Assembly: GCA_030049955.1 (NCBI GenBank) | Contig: JASIJX010000220.1 | Location: 1 to 26,513, forward strand | Source: Acidobacteriaceae bacterium | Lineage (GTDB): Bacteria > Acidobacteriota > Terriglobia > Terriglobales > Acidobacteriaceae | Length of the DNA: 26,513 nucleotides | Direction: 5' to 3' | Part shown: one piece after another, positions 7,244 to 16,600 of the stretch | Layout of the letters: the number at the start of each line of letters is the position of its first letter | How positions within the stretch are numbered: position 1 is the first letter of the stretch | Position numbers and translations under genes: made by a program | The notes under the pieces: model-generated | What the model saw: only the letters and a program-made list of their open reading frames with translations | What the model was told of the DNA's origin: nothing | Databases searched by the model: none

Positions 7244-8844
7244 ATGTCGTTCGTACTGAGTATCGTCGATTGGTGCATTTGCTTATCCGTGTTGAGCATG
7301 AGCGTGCTTGTCGGGCTGTACCTGGCAAAGAAAAAACGGGCGTCGGTTGACAGCGCTCATTTTTTCTCGCCGATCGTACCTTATCGTGGCCGTTTGTCGG
7401 AGCATCTCTTTTTGCAACAAATATCGGCGCTGAACATTTGGTGGGATTGTCAGGCGATGCTTATCGCTACGGGCTCTCGGCGGCTGCAGTGGAATTGACT
7501 ACGGTCATTTGTGTGGGGTTCGCTGTAACGTTTCTTTATCCGTTTTATATACGCAACCGGGTCTTCACGACCCCGGAATTCCTCGAAAAGCGATATCATC
7601 CTGCGGCGCGCGCTCTTTTTTCCGGGCTCATGCTGGTTATCTCGATCACCACAAAAATGGCATTTCATCTCTATGCCGGGGCTCTGGTGTTGAGAGGGCT
7701 AACAGGCTGGAATGTCATGACGGTCGTCTGGGTGATGGGCGCGGTTGCCGCTTGTGTGACCATTATCGGCGGTTTTACCGCAATCGCCTACACGGATTCG
7801 ATTCAGACCGGCATCATCATATTGGGCTGTGGCGTGATGGTGCTCACCGGGTTGCACAACGTCGGCGGGTGGCACGGCTTGATCCTGCGAGTGCCGAATG
7901 CAGTGCATATCTACAGACCATACACGGATCCAAACTACCCGTTCTGGGGCGTAATTCTGTCGGCATTCTATGGCGGAGTGTTCTACTGGGGCGTGGATCA
8001 AGTGAATGTACAGCGGGTCCTGGGAGCCAGAAATATTGATCAAGCTCGATGGGGAGCAATCTTTGCTATTGTCTTGAAATTCCTCCCGGTGTTCATCTTT
8101 GCTTTGCCGGGCGTGATCGCTTTAGCACTTTTTCCCGGAGGACAAAGCAAGACGACCTTTGTCACTTTGCTCAATAACCTTTTGCCCACAGGAGTTCGAG
8201 GGCTGGTTCTTGCCGCCCTGCTGGCATCCCTTATTGGCTCAACCCTGTCAGTGATGAACTCGGTCGCCACGTTGACTGTTCGCGACTTTATTGTTCGGCT
8301 GAGGCCGAGAACAAGCGAGCGGGCTCAGGTGCTGCTTGGCAGGCTTGTCATTGTAGTCGCGACCTTGTTTGGGATCCTGGCGGCATACGCGATTTACAAG
8401 ACGCCTGATGGCCTTTATAAGTACCTTCAAACAATCTCCATCTACCTGGTAATGCCGGTCGCTCCCGCAATTGTGTTCGGCGTCCTCAGCAAAAGAGTGA
8501 CTTCGACTGGCGCCCTATCCTCGGTGCTGGTGGGGTGCGGCATGGCCTCTGTCTTTGTGACCGATCAATTAATAGGAGCGCAAGAGGGAACAAGGCTGTT
8601 TCCCTGGTTACATACGAGGCTCACCCTGAATTACACGTATCGAGGACTTCTGGGGACGCTTATTTGCATCGCAGTGATGTACGCGGTGTCGTTATTCACG
8701 AAGCGAACCGATGCGGCGACACTGGAAAAACTGTCGGTAGGTTGGAATGTTGCGGGTGGACATTTCCGCGGACTGCGAGATTGGCGCCTGCATATCGTGG
8801 TCCTTGCGGTTGCCACTGTAGCCATCTACTGGGCGTTATGGTAG
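7244..8844 (+). pseudogene. SSS-family Na+/solute symporter, single-base frameshift near the N-terminus
   Basis: Two overlapping frames together make one ~533-residue sodium:solute symporter (SLC5-like), an inner-membrane sugar or acid importer. Frame one (from ATG 7244) gives the first helix and L-A-K-K-K-R. The second frame continues with L-S-W-P-F-V-G-A-S-L-F-A-T-N-I-G-A-E-H-L-V-G-L-S-G, a hallmark of the family, then F-T-T-P-E-F-L-E-K-R-Y and D-Q-V-N-V-Q-R-V-L-G-A-R. The frames join if the run of six T at 7360-7365 had seven, giving H-F-F-L-A-D-R-T-L-S-W. Everything downstream is intact, with no other stop, so the lesion is recent, a sequencing slip, or read through by slippage. It follows aldolase-1 by 262 bp with no palindrome of its own. 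Confidence 0.88.
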
Positions 8845-9022
8845 CTGGAAGCCGTTTCGGCCGTCCTTGACTTCGTCTCCGCTAGCCCGCATCCGGAATT
8901 AGTCCTTTAGGGGAAGGCCTCGATCTTCCGCCGTTGCAGAGGGGTTCGAGCTTTTCGGCAACCATTGAAGCAACAGCGCGCCGGAAGACATGTCTGTAGC
9001 ACCGTCGCTAAGGAAGATATGT

Positions 9023-9080
9023 GGGAGCGCGTTAGAGGGTGCGAGATCGGTTGCTGGCACAGCTGATCTCGTCCGCTCCC
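9023..9080. other. Two-tier inverted repeat between convergent genes
   Basis: GGGAGCG (9023-9029) pairs with CGCTCCC (9074-9080), and inside it CGAGATC (9042-9048) pairs with GATCTCG (9065-9071), both arms being perfect 7-mers. A further small hairpin CGCCTC-gtt-GAGGCG follows at 9094-9108. There is no U-tract on either side. In the 348-bp gap between the symporter and GH-A, which converge, this is most likely a structured transcript end or transcription barrier. A small RNA cannot be excluded. Confidence 0.45.
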
Positions 9081-9192
9081 AAAATGAAGCGAACGCCTCG
9101 TTGAGGCGGAATGTTGTTTCCAGCTACTCAGCGCAGTTGAGCGGGGCTGAGGGATTAATGAACCTGTTCTGAATAAGCCGGTTATGGAACCC

Positions 9193-11163
9193 TCATCCCA
9201 CGACGATCTCAGTATGGCCAAGCCCAATGGGATGCTCTGTTGCTCGATCATCAATAATCGTTCGCAGCCTGAATGTGCCGTCACTTTCGACTTCGATGCG
9301 ACGGGGGCCGGCAGAACCTGTCCGGCGATCACAGATCATGGTCGCTATGACCTCTCCGATTGCGAAATTGGAGATCCCATGTCGATCTTCCCGTTCGATG
9401 CGCCACTCGACAGTTTTCTCAGGTGCATTGACTTGGAAGCCTAGATCATACTCGATCAGGTTCGATATCGGTCCAATACCTCCCCAGCCAACAAAGTCCT
9501 TGACCCCATAACCTTTGGGCGTGTCGGGAGCCAGGTTCTCCGTTATTGTGTGTTGTTGCTCGTACGCAGTGACGATAGCCTTAAGGTATTTCAGGGCGAG
9601 ATCCCTTGCCAGCTTCCATCTTCCATTCACCCGCAAGCCCTCCTGAACCATGCACTCGGCAGATGGCCAAACCGCCCCCCTCCAATACTGGCCATCCTCC
9701 CTGTAGCCTTTGCTGTCGGCAGACAGGCTCGGAACTCCGCTGGAGCGATAAAAAGACTTTGGATTCGTCAATTCGGCAACTAAACCATCGACGCCCTTTT
9801 CATCGGCGATCTGCGCAATGAGAGGCCAAAACATGTGTACGTGCTTACACAGAACGCCAGGCTCTAACTCAGTGATGAACCTGCTGTCTTTAGTGAGGTC
9901 GTTATATACCGAATGCTTTGCGTCCCAGAAACGAGTATTAACCGTCCGACCAAGCACAGTGTGTTCATTGGTGAAGAATTCAACGAGATCCGGTCGGCCC
10001 ACCTGCTGGGCAATCTTGGCAAGATAGAGTGCAGCTAATGCCTGGTACGAGGTAGCGGATGCCGCATAGTACATGAGTTCGTTCCGCGGCGAGTCGTCCG
10101 CTTCGTTGAATCCGTCGGTCCAGTACAAGCCATTAGGGCGACGCTGATACTTCATGTACCACTCGTAGTGCTTTACGATGGGCGGCAACGTACGGCGAAG
10201 CCGTTCCAGATCATTCGAAACCTGGAAGTATTCCCACTCGACCCAGGAAAAAAGCGGAGGGTTTAGTGGAAAGCCTGCATAGACCTCCCGGTTCTGGCTA
10301 TCGGATTCCCGGCTGATGAAGCCATTGTCATGTTGACGGGCGTAACAATTGTCCAGGGCGGTAATGAAGGAATATGCAGGTTTCGCATAACGCGCAAAAT
10401 GCAGCATAAAGGCCGTATCCCAAACCATGGTGCTGCCCCAATCCCCCCAGCTTCTCAGGCCGAGCAGATTTGCAACAGCCTGATGATCGGGCGCAGTCGG
10501 CGGGAAAAGCCACATTTCAAACAATGTTTTCCAGCAGTACCAATAGACTTCAAGTACCGTGTCTCCGGATTCGAGAACAGGTACTGGCAGACGCCCCTTG
10601 ATGTCGTCAAAACGAGGCGGGGCTGGTCCCAGGTAGCTCTTCTCCCCGTACCAGGGCGCCAAAGGTTCCTGAGCGTTGAATGGAACAACACTTCGGTCCT
10701 TCAATATCTCCCAATGTGCGCCAACTCTGGGATTCTTGTACCGAACTCTGTCGTCATCGGTTGCATCAATCACGGGAGAGCTGGTATGAAAGGAGCCCGA
10801 TGTGATTTCACTTGATATTTCGGAGGTTTTATCGAAAGGTCCCAGTCTCCAATAATAGGTCGAATCTGGAGCGGCGGCGATTCGAAAGTACTCAACTTCG
10901 TCCGGCAACCGAACGTCCACGATTGGCGTTCGCATGTCCTCGTGCGTTGAAATCTCCAACAAGACACCGCGATAGGGGAGGAGGCTGTTGCGCACCGGCC
11001 GAATAGGATATTCCCACCTCAATGTCGCGGTAAGAAAGTCGACGGATGTCTTCAGATCAAGGCCGGGCTCACTCGCCCCAAGAAGAGGGATGTTGCTCGA
11101 AAGCGCTGCCGATCCGAGGCCGATCAATTTGAGCGCGGAACGGCGAGATATTTCTCTCGTCAT
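9193..11163 (-). CDS. GH-A: Tat-exported (alpha/alpha)6 glycoside hydrolase (GH63/MGH1-like)
   Basis: A 656-residue protein from ATG 11163, chosen because it places the twin-arginine signal (S-R-R-S-A-L-K-L-I-G) near the N-terminus; the frame is open 16 codons further up. A beta-rich Fn3-like domain follows (about 45-130, T-Y-Y-W-R-L-G-P-F-D), then a catalytic (alpha/alpha)6 barrel of the GH63/trehalase-like clan. Seen: W-G-S-T-M-V-W-D (~249), Y-A-R-Q-H-D-N-G-F-I-S-R-E-S-D, E-A-D-D-S-P-R (356-360 region, likely acid Asp), Y-W-R-G-A-V-W-P, T-E-N (Glu542, likely base) and D-F-V-G-W-G-G-I-G-P. It probably trims glycosides in the periplasm. It is the only one of three paralogues keeping the classic D-D-S-P-R motif. 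It lies 409 bp downstream of aldolase-2, likely in the same unit. Substrate unknown. Confidence 0.8.
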   Translation of the reverse strand: MTREISRRSALKLIGLGSAALSSNIPLLGASEPGLDLKTSVDFLTATLRWEYPIRPVRNSLLPYRGVLLEISTHEDMRTPIVDVRLPDEVEYFRIAAAPDSTYYWRLGPFDKTSEISSEITSGSFHTSSPVIDATDDDRVRYKNPRVGAHWEILKDRSVVPFNAQEPLAPWYGEKSYLGPAPPRFDDIKGRLPVPVLESGDTVLEVYWYCWKTLFEMWLFPPTAPDHQAVANLLGLRSWGDWGSTMVWDTAFMLHFARYAKPAYSFITALDNCYARQHDNGFISRESDSQNREVYAGFPLNPPLFSWVEWEYFQVSNDLERLRRTLPPIVKHYEWYMKYQRRPNGLYWTDGFNEADDSPRNELMYYAASATSYQALAALYLAKIAQQVGRPDLVEFFTNEHTVLGRTVNTRFWDAKHSVYNDLTKDSRFITELEPGVLCKHVHMFWPLIAQIADEKGVDGLVAELTNPKSFYRSSGVPSLSADSKGYREDGQYWRGAVWPSAECMVQEGLRVNGRWKLARDLALKYLKAIVTAYEQQHTITENLAPDTPKGYGVKDFVGWGGIGPISNLIEYDLGFQVNAPEKTVEWRIEREDRHGISNFAIGEVIATMICDRRTGSAGPRRIEVESDGTFRLRTIIDDRATEHPIGLGHTEIVVG

Positions 11164-11572
11164 GATTGCCGAATTCCTTTCACCATAGCAAAAAACATTG
11201 AAAGGACCCATCCTTCGAGACGGATCCCAGGCTCACCGCAGACGGTGATCACAATTGCATATACCTACCTGAACTGCCTCACCTACGGGTACGAAAAAGC
11301 ACCGCGTCAAACAGAAAGCTCGATCAACAGCACACCAGTTGCCGCGAATGTCAAGGTGGCGTTAGACGACTCGTCACTCGCTTCAAGGCAATCGAGATGC
11401 CCCTTAGTAGGGAACCTCACCGAATCCCAGTGCCAGTTCGACTGTGAACTCGCCAGACTTCAAAGTGATAACCGAAGGAACCAATATCTGATTCGATCGA
11501 TCCCTGGCCTTCTGGCAGAAGACAGCTGCTGCCCGGCAATTCTCCATCTGCTTTGAAGAGTTGCTGGGCAGG
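11164..11572. other. Gap between aldolase-2 and GH-A with possible coding relics
   Basis: No complete gene. On the minus strand two short frames look protein-like: one ends in S-G-E-F-T-V-E-L-A-L-G-F-G (stop near 11407) and another runs 11459-11307, ending in N-A-T-L-T-F-A-A-T-G-V-L-L-I-E-L. They may be the frameshifted C-terminal end of a lost gene, but neither is long enough to identify. No regulon palindrome or good promoter was seen. Confidence 0.3.
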
Positions 11573-12391
11573 CTACACAGCGGCGGGATCACCGACCTTT
11601 ACCACCCCATCTCTTCCTCTCGGGGCGAGTTTCAACAGTTCAGTTACTTCTGACAACTGTCTTCTCGCTCTCGTGGAGAGAAAATGCAGATCGCCTCCGA
11701 TCGTTAGCAGCTGGGCGCCACGCTGCACATACTTATGGAATTCCTCTGCAGACCAGGTAGGCAGGCCGACCGGGAGGGACGCGCTTCGCGCGGTATCGAT
11801 GAGCTCGTTGACGGTATTCTGAACGTTCTCAGCATGAACGATTCCGTTATGGTTCATAAAACTGGCTAAATCGCCGTTGCCGATGTAGAGGCCGTCAATT
11901 CCGTCGCAATTGATGATCTCGGAAGCGTTCTTGACGCCCGCCGGCGTCTCGATCTGCACAAAGAGAGCGACGTCGCCGTTTGCCTCTTTCCTATATTCGG
12001 CAACATCTTCCGAATAGCGGCCGGCGCGAATTGGACCGAAACCGCGACAACCCTCCGGGGGGTATCGGCAGGACTGTAGGAGTTGGTTCACCTCGGAGGC
12101 AGAAGTGACCATCGGCACCATGACGCCCTGCGCGCCGAGGTCTAACGCAGTTTGGATATTCTCTCTTGATCCAGAGCCAAGCCTGACGATGACGCTGCTA
12201 TCGCTGCCCTTGCAAGCCACCAAAATCGAACGCAGACCTTCTTTGCTAATTGGAATGTGCTCCATGTCGACGAGAAGCCAATCAAATCCCACATCCGCCA
12301 TAACCTCGACCGAATAGGGATCCGCAAACGCAATCCAGCTTCCGATCGCCGGCTGTCCACTCGCGAGGATTTTCTTCAGTCTGTTTCTCAT
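11573..12391 (-). CDS. HpcH/HpaI-family aldolase (2-keto-3-deoxy acid aldolase type)
   Basis: A 272-residue TIM-barrel lyase from ATG 12391 (GGAA six bases upstream; the frame is open 69 codons further but that part is not family-like). All HpaI-type residues are present: V-D-M-E-H45, V-I-V-R70, Q-I-E148-T-P-A-G-V and G-N-G-D174-L-A, along with C-R-Y-P-P-E-G-C-R-G-F-G-P. The family performs metal-dependent retro-aldol cleavage of 2-keto-3-deoxy or 4-hydroxy-2-oxo acids to pyruvate and an aldehyde. This is the credible active aldolase of the locus, whereas the copy at 6163 is degenerate. It is preceded by operator 4 and a good -35, with a ~214-nt leader. The exact substrate cannot be told from sequence. 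Confidence 0.88.
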   Translation of the reverse strand: MRNRLKKILASGQPAIGSWIAFADPYSVEVMADVGFDWLLVDMEHIPISKEGLRSILVACKGSDSSVIVRLGSGSRENIQTALDLGAQGVMVPMVTSASEVNQLLQSCRYPPEGCRGFGPIRAGRYSEDVAEYRKEANGDVALFVQIETPAGVKNASEIINCDGIDGLYIGNGDLASFMNHNGIVHAENVQNTVNELIDTARSASLPVGLPTWSAEEFHKYVQRGAQLLTIGGDLHFLSTRARRQLSEVTELLKLAPRGRDGVVKVGDPAAV

Positions 12392-12611
12392 ACCAATTCC
12401 GGTATTTCCGATTCCTCTCTCATAATCATTACCTATTCCTGCAACCGCGAGGCTCGGCAGCGTACTTGACCTTTTCCCGCGCCAGGCTATTCGTGCATCT
12501 GCTTTTCCCTTCGTTTCGAGACCGCACTCAACTTGCCGACGGGATCTTAATGGTATGCACAGGTCAGGTTTGCATCGGTATCGACACCCTTGCCGCACTT
12601 ACCTGCCAATT

Positions 12612-12639
12612 CGTATCAGAGCCAACAATTTAGAGTCAA
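12612..12639 (-). promoter_or_regulatory. Predicted promoter of the aldolase-2/GH-A unit
   Basis: TTGACT (minus, 12639-12634) with 16-bp spacing to GATACG (12617-12612). The -35 starts 19 bp downstream of operator 4. Confidence 0.45.
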
Positions 12640-12658
12640 GGTGTTTTCACACCATATA

Positions 12659-12671
12659 TCCGTATAGCGGA
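12659..12671. promoter_or_regulatory. Regulon operator 4 (TCCGTATAGCGGA)
   Basis: Perfect arms. The minus strand reads TGTCCGCTATACGGATAT. It lies 19 bp upstream of the minus-strand TTGACT. No convincing second copy was found downstream of this promoter. Confidence 0.7.
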
Positions 12672-13322
12672 CACAGCAGGCAAACTGATCGGAGCAAAAG
12701 CAGCTTGGCGCAACCAGATGCAAAGCGCTGAAGATTGTTCAAACCGAGATAGAGATAGATTAAAGAATGACGATTGGCGCAACCGAGCCGGTTGGCGTCG
12801 AAATAGCCCAGAAACAGCACACCGAGCTTCATTCCCATTTGAGCCATAGAGCGGCAAAGAAACCAGCAGCAGGACGACTGCGGTATGGATGAAACAAGCG
12901 GACAGGTCAACGCCTGCAGGTCGTGGCGGTTGCGTCGGGAAATCGCAGGTGTATTGCTCGATAAGGTGTGTCCACGTCTCTGAGGCGTCGGACCGCCGCG
13001 CTATGACTCCGACTCGCTGCGAGGGATGGAAACAGGAAGACATCGAATCCATTGCTTCCTGGCGGGAAAGTAACGAGGAGTGAAAGCGCGAAAAACTCAA
13101 ACGCTTGGCTCGGCTACATCCGCGACGCGCAGGTCCTCGAGCGGCACTTCCATATCGCTTGGATTGCATTCATTTTCTTCGCTTGCCCTCACTCGTGCCA
13201 CAAGATGTCTCTAAAAACGCGCGTTAGAAAGGCTAAGCGGTGCGACCCTCGCTGCGTGAGCAAAGAGAAAGAGCGGTGAACTCGACAAAGAACACTCGCG
13301 TGGAGCTATTGTCACCGCAATG
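12672..13322. other. Long intergenic stretch between divergent units
   Basis: About 650 bp between operator 4 and operator 5. A 177-codon minus frame exists (12636-13169) but its Arg/Ser/Pro-rich composition and lack of motifs argue against a real protein. It also covers operator 4. No RNA gene recognised. Confidence 0.4.
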
Positions 13323-13335
13323 CCCGCAATCCGGA
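13323..13335. promoter_or_regulatory. Regulon operator 5 (CCCGCAATCCGGA)
   Basis: One arm mismatch. The minus strand reads TGTCCGGATTGCGGG. It lies 18 bp upstream of the TTGACA at 13354 and its centre is 90 bp from that of operator 6. Confidence 0.55.
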
Positions 13336-13353
13336 CACTATTTCGAATAATCC

Positions 13354-13382
13354 TTGACAGTGCTCAAATGCCTTTGATAACT
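13354..13382 (+). promoter_or_regulatory. Predicted promoter of the TonB-receptor gene
   Basis: Exact TTGACA at 13354-13359, 16-bp spacer, GATAAC at 13376-13381. Predicted start near 13388, leaving a ~226-nt leader. Palindromes flank it on both sides. Confidence 0.55.
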
Positions 13383-13412
13383 CAATGCGTGGTTAAAGGG
13401 CTACCTATGGAC

Positions 13413-13425
13413 TCCGTCATTCGGA
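13413..13425. promoter_or_regulatory. Regulon operator 6 (TCCGTCATTCGGA)
   Basis: Perfect arms. The minus strand reads TGTCCGAATGACGGA. It is centred about +31 from the predicted start of the TonB-receptor transcript. Confidence 0.68.
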
Positions 13426-13614
13426 CATTGAGGAATGCAGATTCAAGCGCTCCTCTGATGGGTATGTGGTTAAGCCTCGAGGAGACGCCAAGTCAATGCC
13501 AAAATCTCAACGTGTCGAGTAAATGGCGCCCTTTCTGAATTGGGGAAAAAGTGTGAAGTCAATTCCCAGACTTCTGCAGTCAATACGTGAAAGGTCAAAA
13601 CTGGAGGACCGCTG

Positions 13615-16600
13615 ATGCACAACGCAAGGAATAAATCCCCGTGGGGTCGATTGATCACCACAGTCATGATCGCAGGAATGATCAGTTTTTGCGCGACCGG
13701 CTCTTCTTGGGGCCAGCAGTTTGAGCACGCCAGCCTGAATGGCACTGTGCTCGATCTTCAAGGCGCAAAGGTGCCTAATGCGACCGTCGAGGCGACGGAG
13801 CAGCAAACCGGAGAACATTTCACGACAACAACAAACCAGGACGGGGTGTACAGCTTCCTGAGTTTGCCAATCGGCAAGTATGAAGTGGATGCGGAAGCGT
13901 CCGGGTTCAGCAAGTCCGTCGAAACCGATGTAATGCTGTCAGGCGGGGCGGTTGTCGATGTCGATTTTCGACTGAAAGTGGGTAGTGTCACAACCTCGGT
14001 TACTGTAGAGGCGCCTCTGGTAGAGTCCGCCGCGACCAGTACCGGGTTTGATCTTCCGCAGAAAGAAATCGCGGAATTGCCGCTGGAGCTGTCGGGATCA
14101 AAGCGGGACGTCTCAGAGCTGATTAGCGCGATGCCTGGCGTGACCAATCAGGGCTTTGGTAACAATATTATGGGCGGCATAGGGCTTACCAGCGAACTCA
14201 TCATTGATGGGGCGAGCGCGACCTACGCCCCATCTGTCGTCGGAGTTGGAGAACATCCAGCGTCAGTGGAGACGATTCAGGACTTTCAAGTTGTAAACTC
14301 GGGTTCCGCCGAGTACGGCATGACCGGAGGTGGAGCCGTTGTCGCCGTGACCAAATCCGGAACCAATCAGCTTCACGGAGATGCATACGAATATCTTCGC
14401 AACGACGCATTGGATGCACACAATTACTTCGCAACGCAGGTCACCCCGGATAAAGAGGATGAGTTTGGCTTCACTGTTGGTGGTCCGATAAGGAAGAACA
14501 GAACGTTCTACTTCGGCCAGTTCGATGAGTACCTCGAGAACGTCGGCGTCGCAGGTCAGCTTGAGACCCTTCCCACGGCAGCCATGCGTCAGGGGGATTT
14601 CTCTGCGCTGTTGGGACCGCAAGTTGGCACCGATGTCTTGGGTAGACCTGTATACGTCGGCGAGATCTACGATCCAAGCACTACCCGGGACGTGAATGGA
14701 ACGCTTGTTCGTGATCCATTTCCCGGAAACATCATTGCTCCAAGCTCTGACCTTAGTGCGGTGTCGGTCGCATATCAAAAAGATCTGCCAACGAACGTGT
14801 CTAACGCACTGGTGAATAACTACGTCGCCAATGCGCCCCCTCAGCTCTATCGGCAGCCATCCTATTTCATTAAGTTCGATCAGAAACTGGGGGAAGGACT
14901 GTTGAGCGGAAGTTTTCGCGAAGGACTTGAAAGCATCGACCCGACGAATCCTCAGATTTGGCCACAGTTTTACGGAGGGCAGGTGTATCACGAACACGTC
15001 TATAACATTCGGACGTCTTATGCCCGACCCATCACCAATAACATGACCAACGTCTTTACGTTTGGCCTGGATCGTTACTCTGCCGCCAGCGTATCGAATC
15101 CTACAGAGCAACAGGGTGTGAGTACGATTGGGCTCCAGGGGGTATTGGGCCCTTGCACTCCGAATGTGCTTATATCGGGTGGGTTTGCTGCATCTTTAGC
15201 AGTTGCGACGCCATCTTCCAGTCTTGGCGATGGCAACTGCGGAAGTTCTCAGATAGACAACATGTGGAAGTACAATGACAACGTCGGATATCTGTTAGGC
15301 AAACACTCGATCAAGTTCGGCGTCGACCTGAATCGATACATGACACACATTACGTCTGATGCCTCAGCTCAATTCGGGTTTGCGCAAAGCGAATCAGGTC
15401 TGCCCGGACAGTATCTCGGCGATACCGGTTACGGCTATGCTGATTTCCTTCTTGGCGAAGTTGATAACACCACTATATCCACGACGCTCCCCAAATCGAT
15501 GCTTAGCTGGACCTTCGGAGGGTTCGCGCAAGATGAGTATCGTGTCACGCCAAAGCTAACGCTGAGTTATGGGCTACGGTGGGATTGGCAGCCGCAATTC
15601 ACGATCCCGGCTAATGGCGCCGATGCACCGGCCAACAGTGCATCTCAATTCAATCCAACAATTCCAAACACTGCCGCCGGGGGAATTCCGGGCGCCCTTG
15701 AATTTCTTGGTAATGGAACTGGCAGAGATGGCAAGACACGGTTTAGTCCTACCTTTGGCAAAGGATTTGGGCCGCGATTCGGCATTGCCTATAGCTTCAA
15801 TCAGCGAACTGTTCTGCGCGCAAGCTACGCTCTGTTTTGGGCGCAGGTGTCCGAGTATGATGGCGAGTTCGTGAATCGACAAGGGTTTTATCCGTCTTTG
15901 ACGGTCAATTCGACCAGCGGTGGAGTCTTACCAGCGTTTAACTGGAACAGCGGTGCTCCGGCGTTTAACACTAACCCTGACATTGATCCCACGATAGCGA
16001 ATGGACAGAGCACGATGATGGTCGGTGCAAATGGCGCGCACCCTCCGCAAATTCAGATAATGAATATTTCAGCCCAGCGTGAGCTGCCGGGTCATGTGTT
16101 GCTTGAAGTTCAGTACAACCGCAACATGGGCCATCACCTGCACACCGCTGATCATCCGACCGGACAGGCCGTCAAGCAACTCAATCAACTTGACTACAGT
16201 AAGTACGGGTCTCTCGGATCGATTTTGGATCTGCCGTATAACTCACCAGAAGCCATTGCTGCTGGGGTTCAAAGCCCGTATCCGGGTTTCAGCGGAACCA
16301 CGGCTCAGGCGCTTGTGCCTTACCCGCAATACCTGGGCATCGCGCAGGCGCCCGCTCCCATCGGTAATAGCATTTTTGACGGCGGGGTACTGAAACTGGA
16401 GAGACGATTCTCAAAGGGGCTCACTTTCCAGTTGGGATATATATATTCGAAGACGATGAGCGATATGACCAGTATTGAGATTGCCGGCTATCCACCGCAG
16501 GATGCATATAACTTGAAAGCGAATTGGTCGGTATCGGATGTGGACGAGCGCCAAAACTTCGTCGGTACGTATGCGTACGACCTTCCATTCGGCATCGGTC

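Noticed and set aside
12575..12605. TGTCGATACCGAT as a second operator in the aldolase-2 leader
   Set aside because: Only the TGTC part matches and the arms are not CCG/CGG, so it is too weak to count as a ninth site.
12636..13169. 177-codon minus-strand ORF
   Set aside because: Composition rich in Ser, Arg and Pro, no motif, and it covers operator 4 and the promoter region, so it is a chance frame.
14263..15111. 282-codon minus-strand ORF
   Set aside because: Lies wholly antisense to the TonB receptor, whose plus-strand frame has clear domains, so it is a shadow frame.
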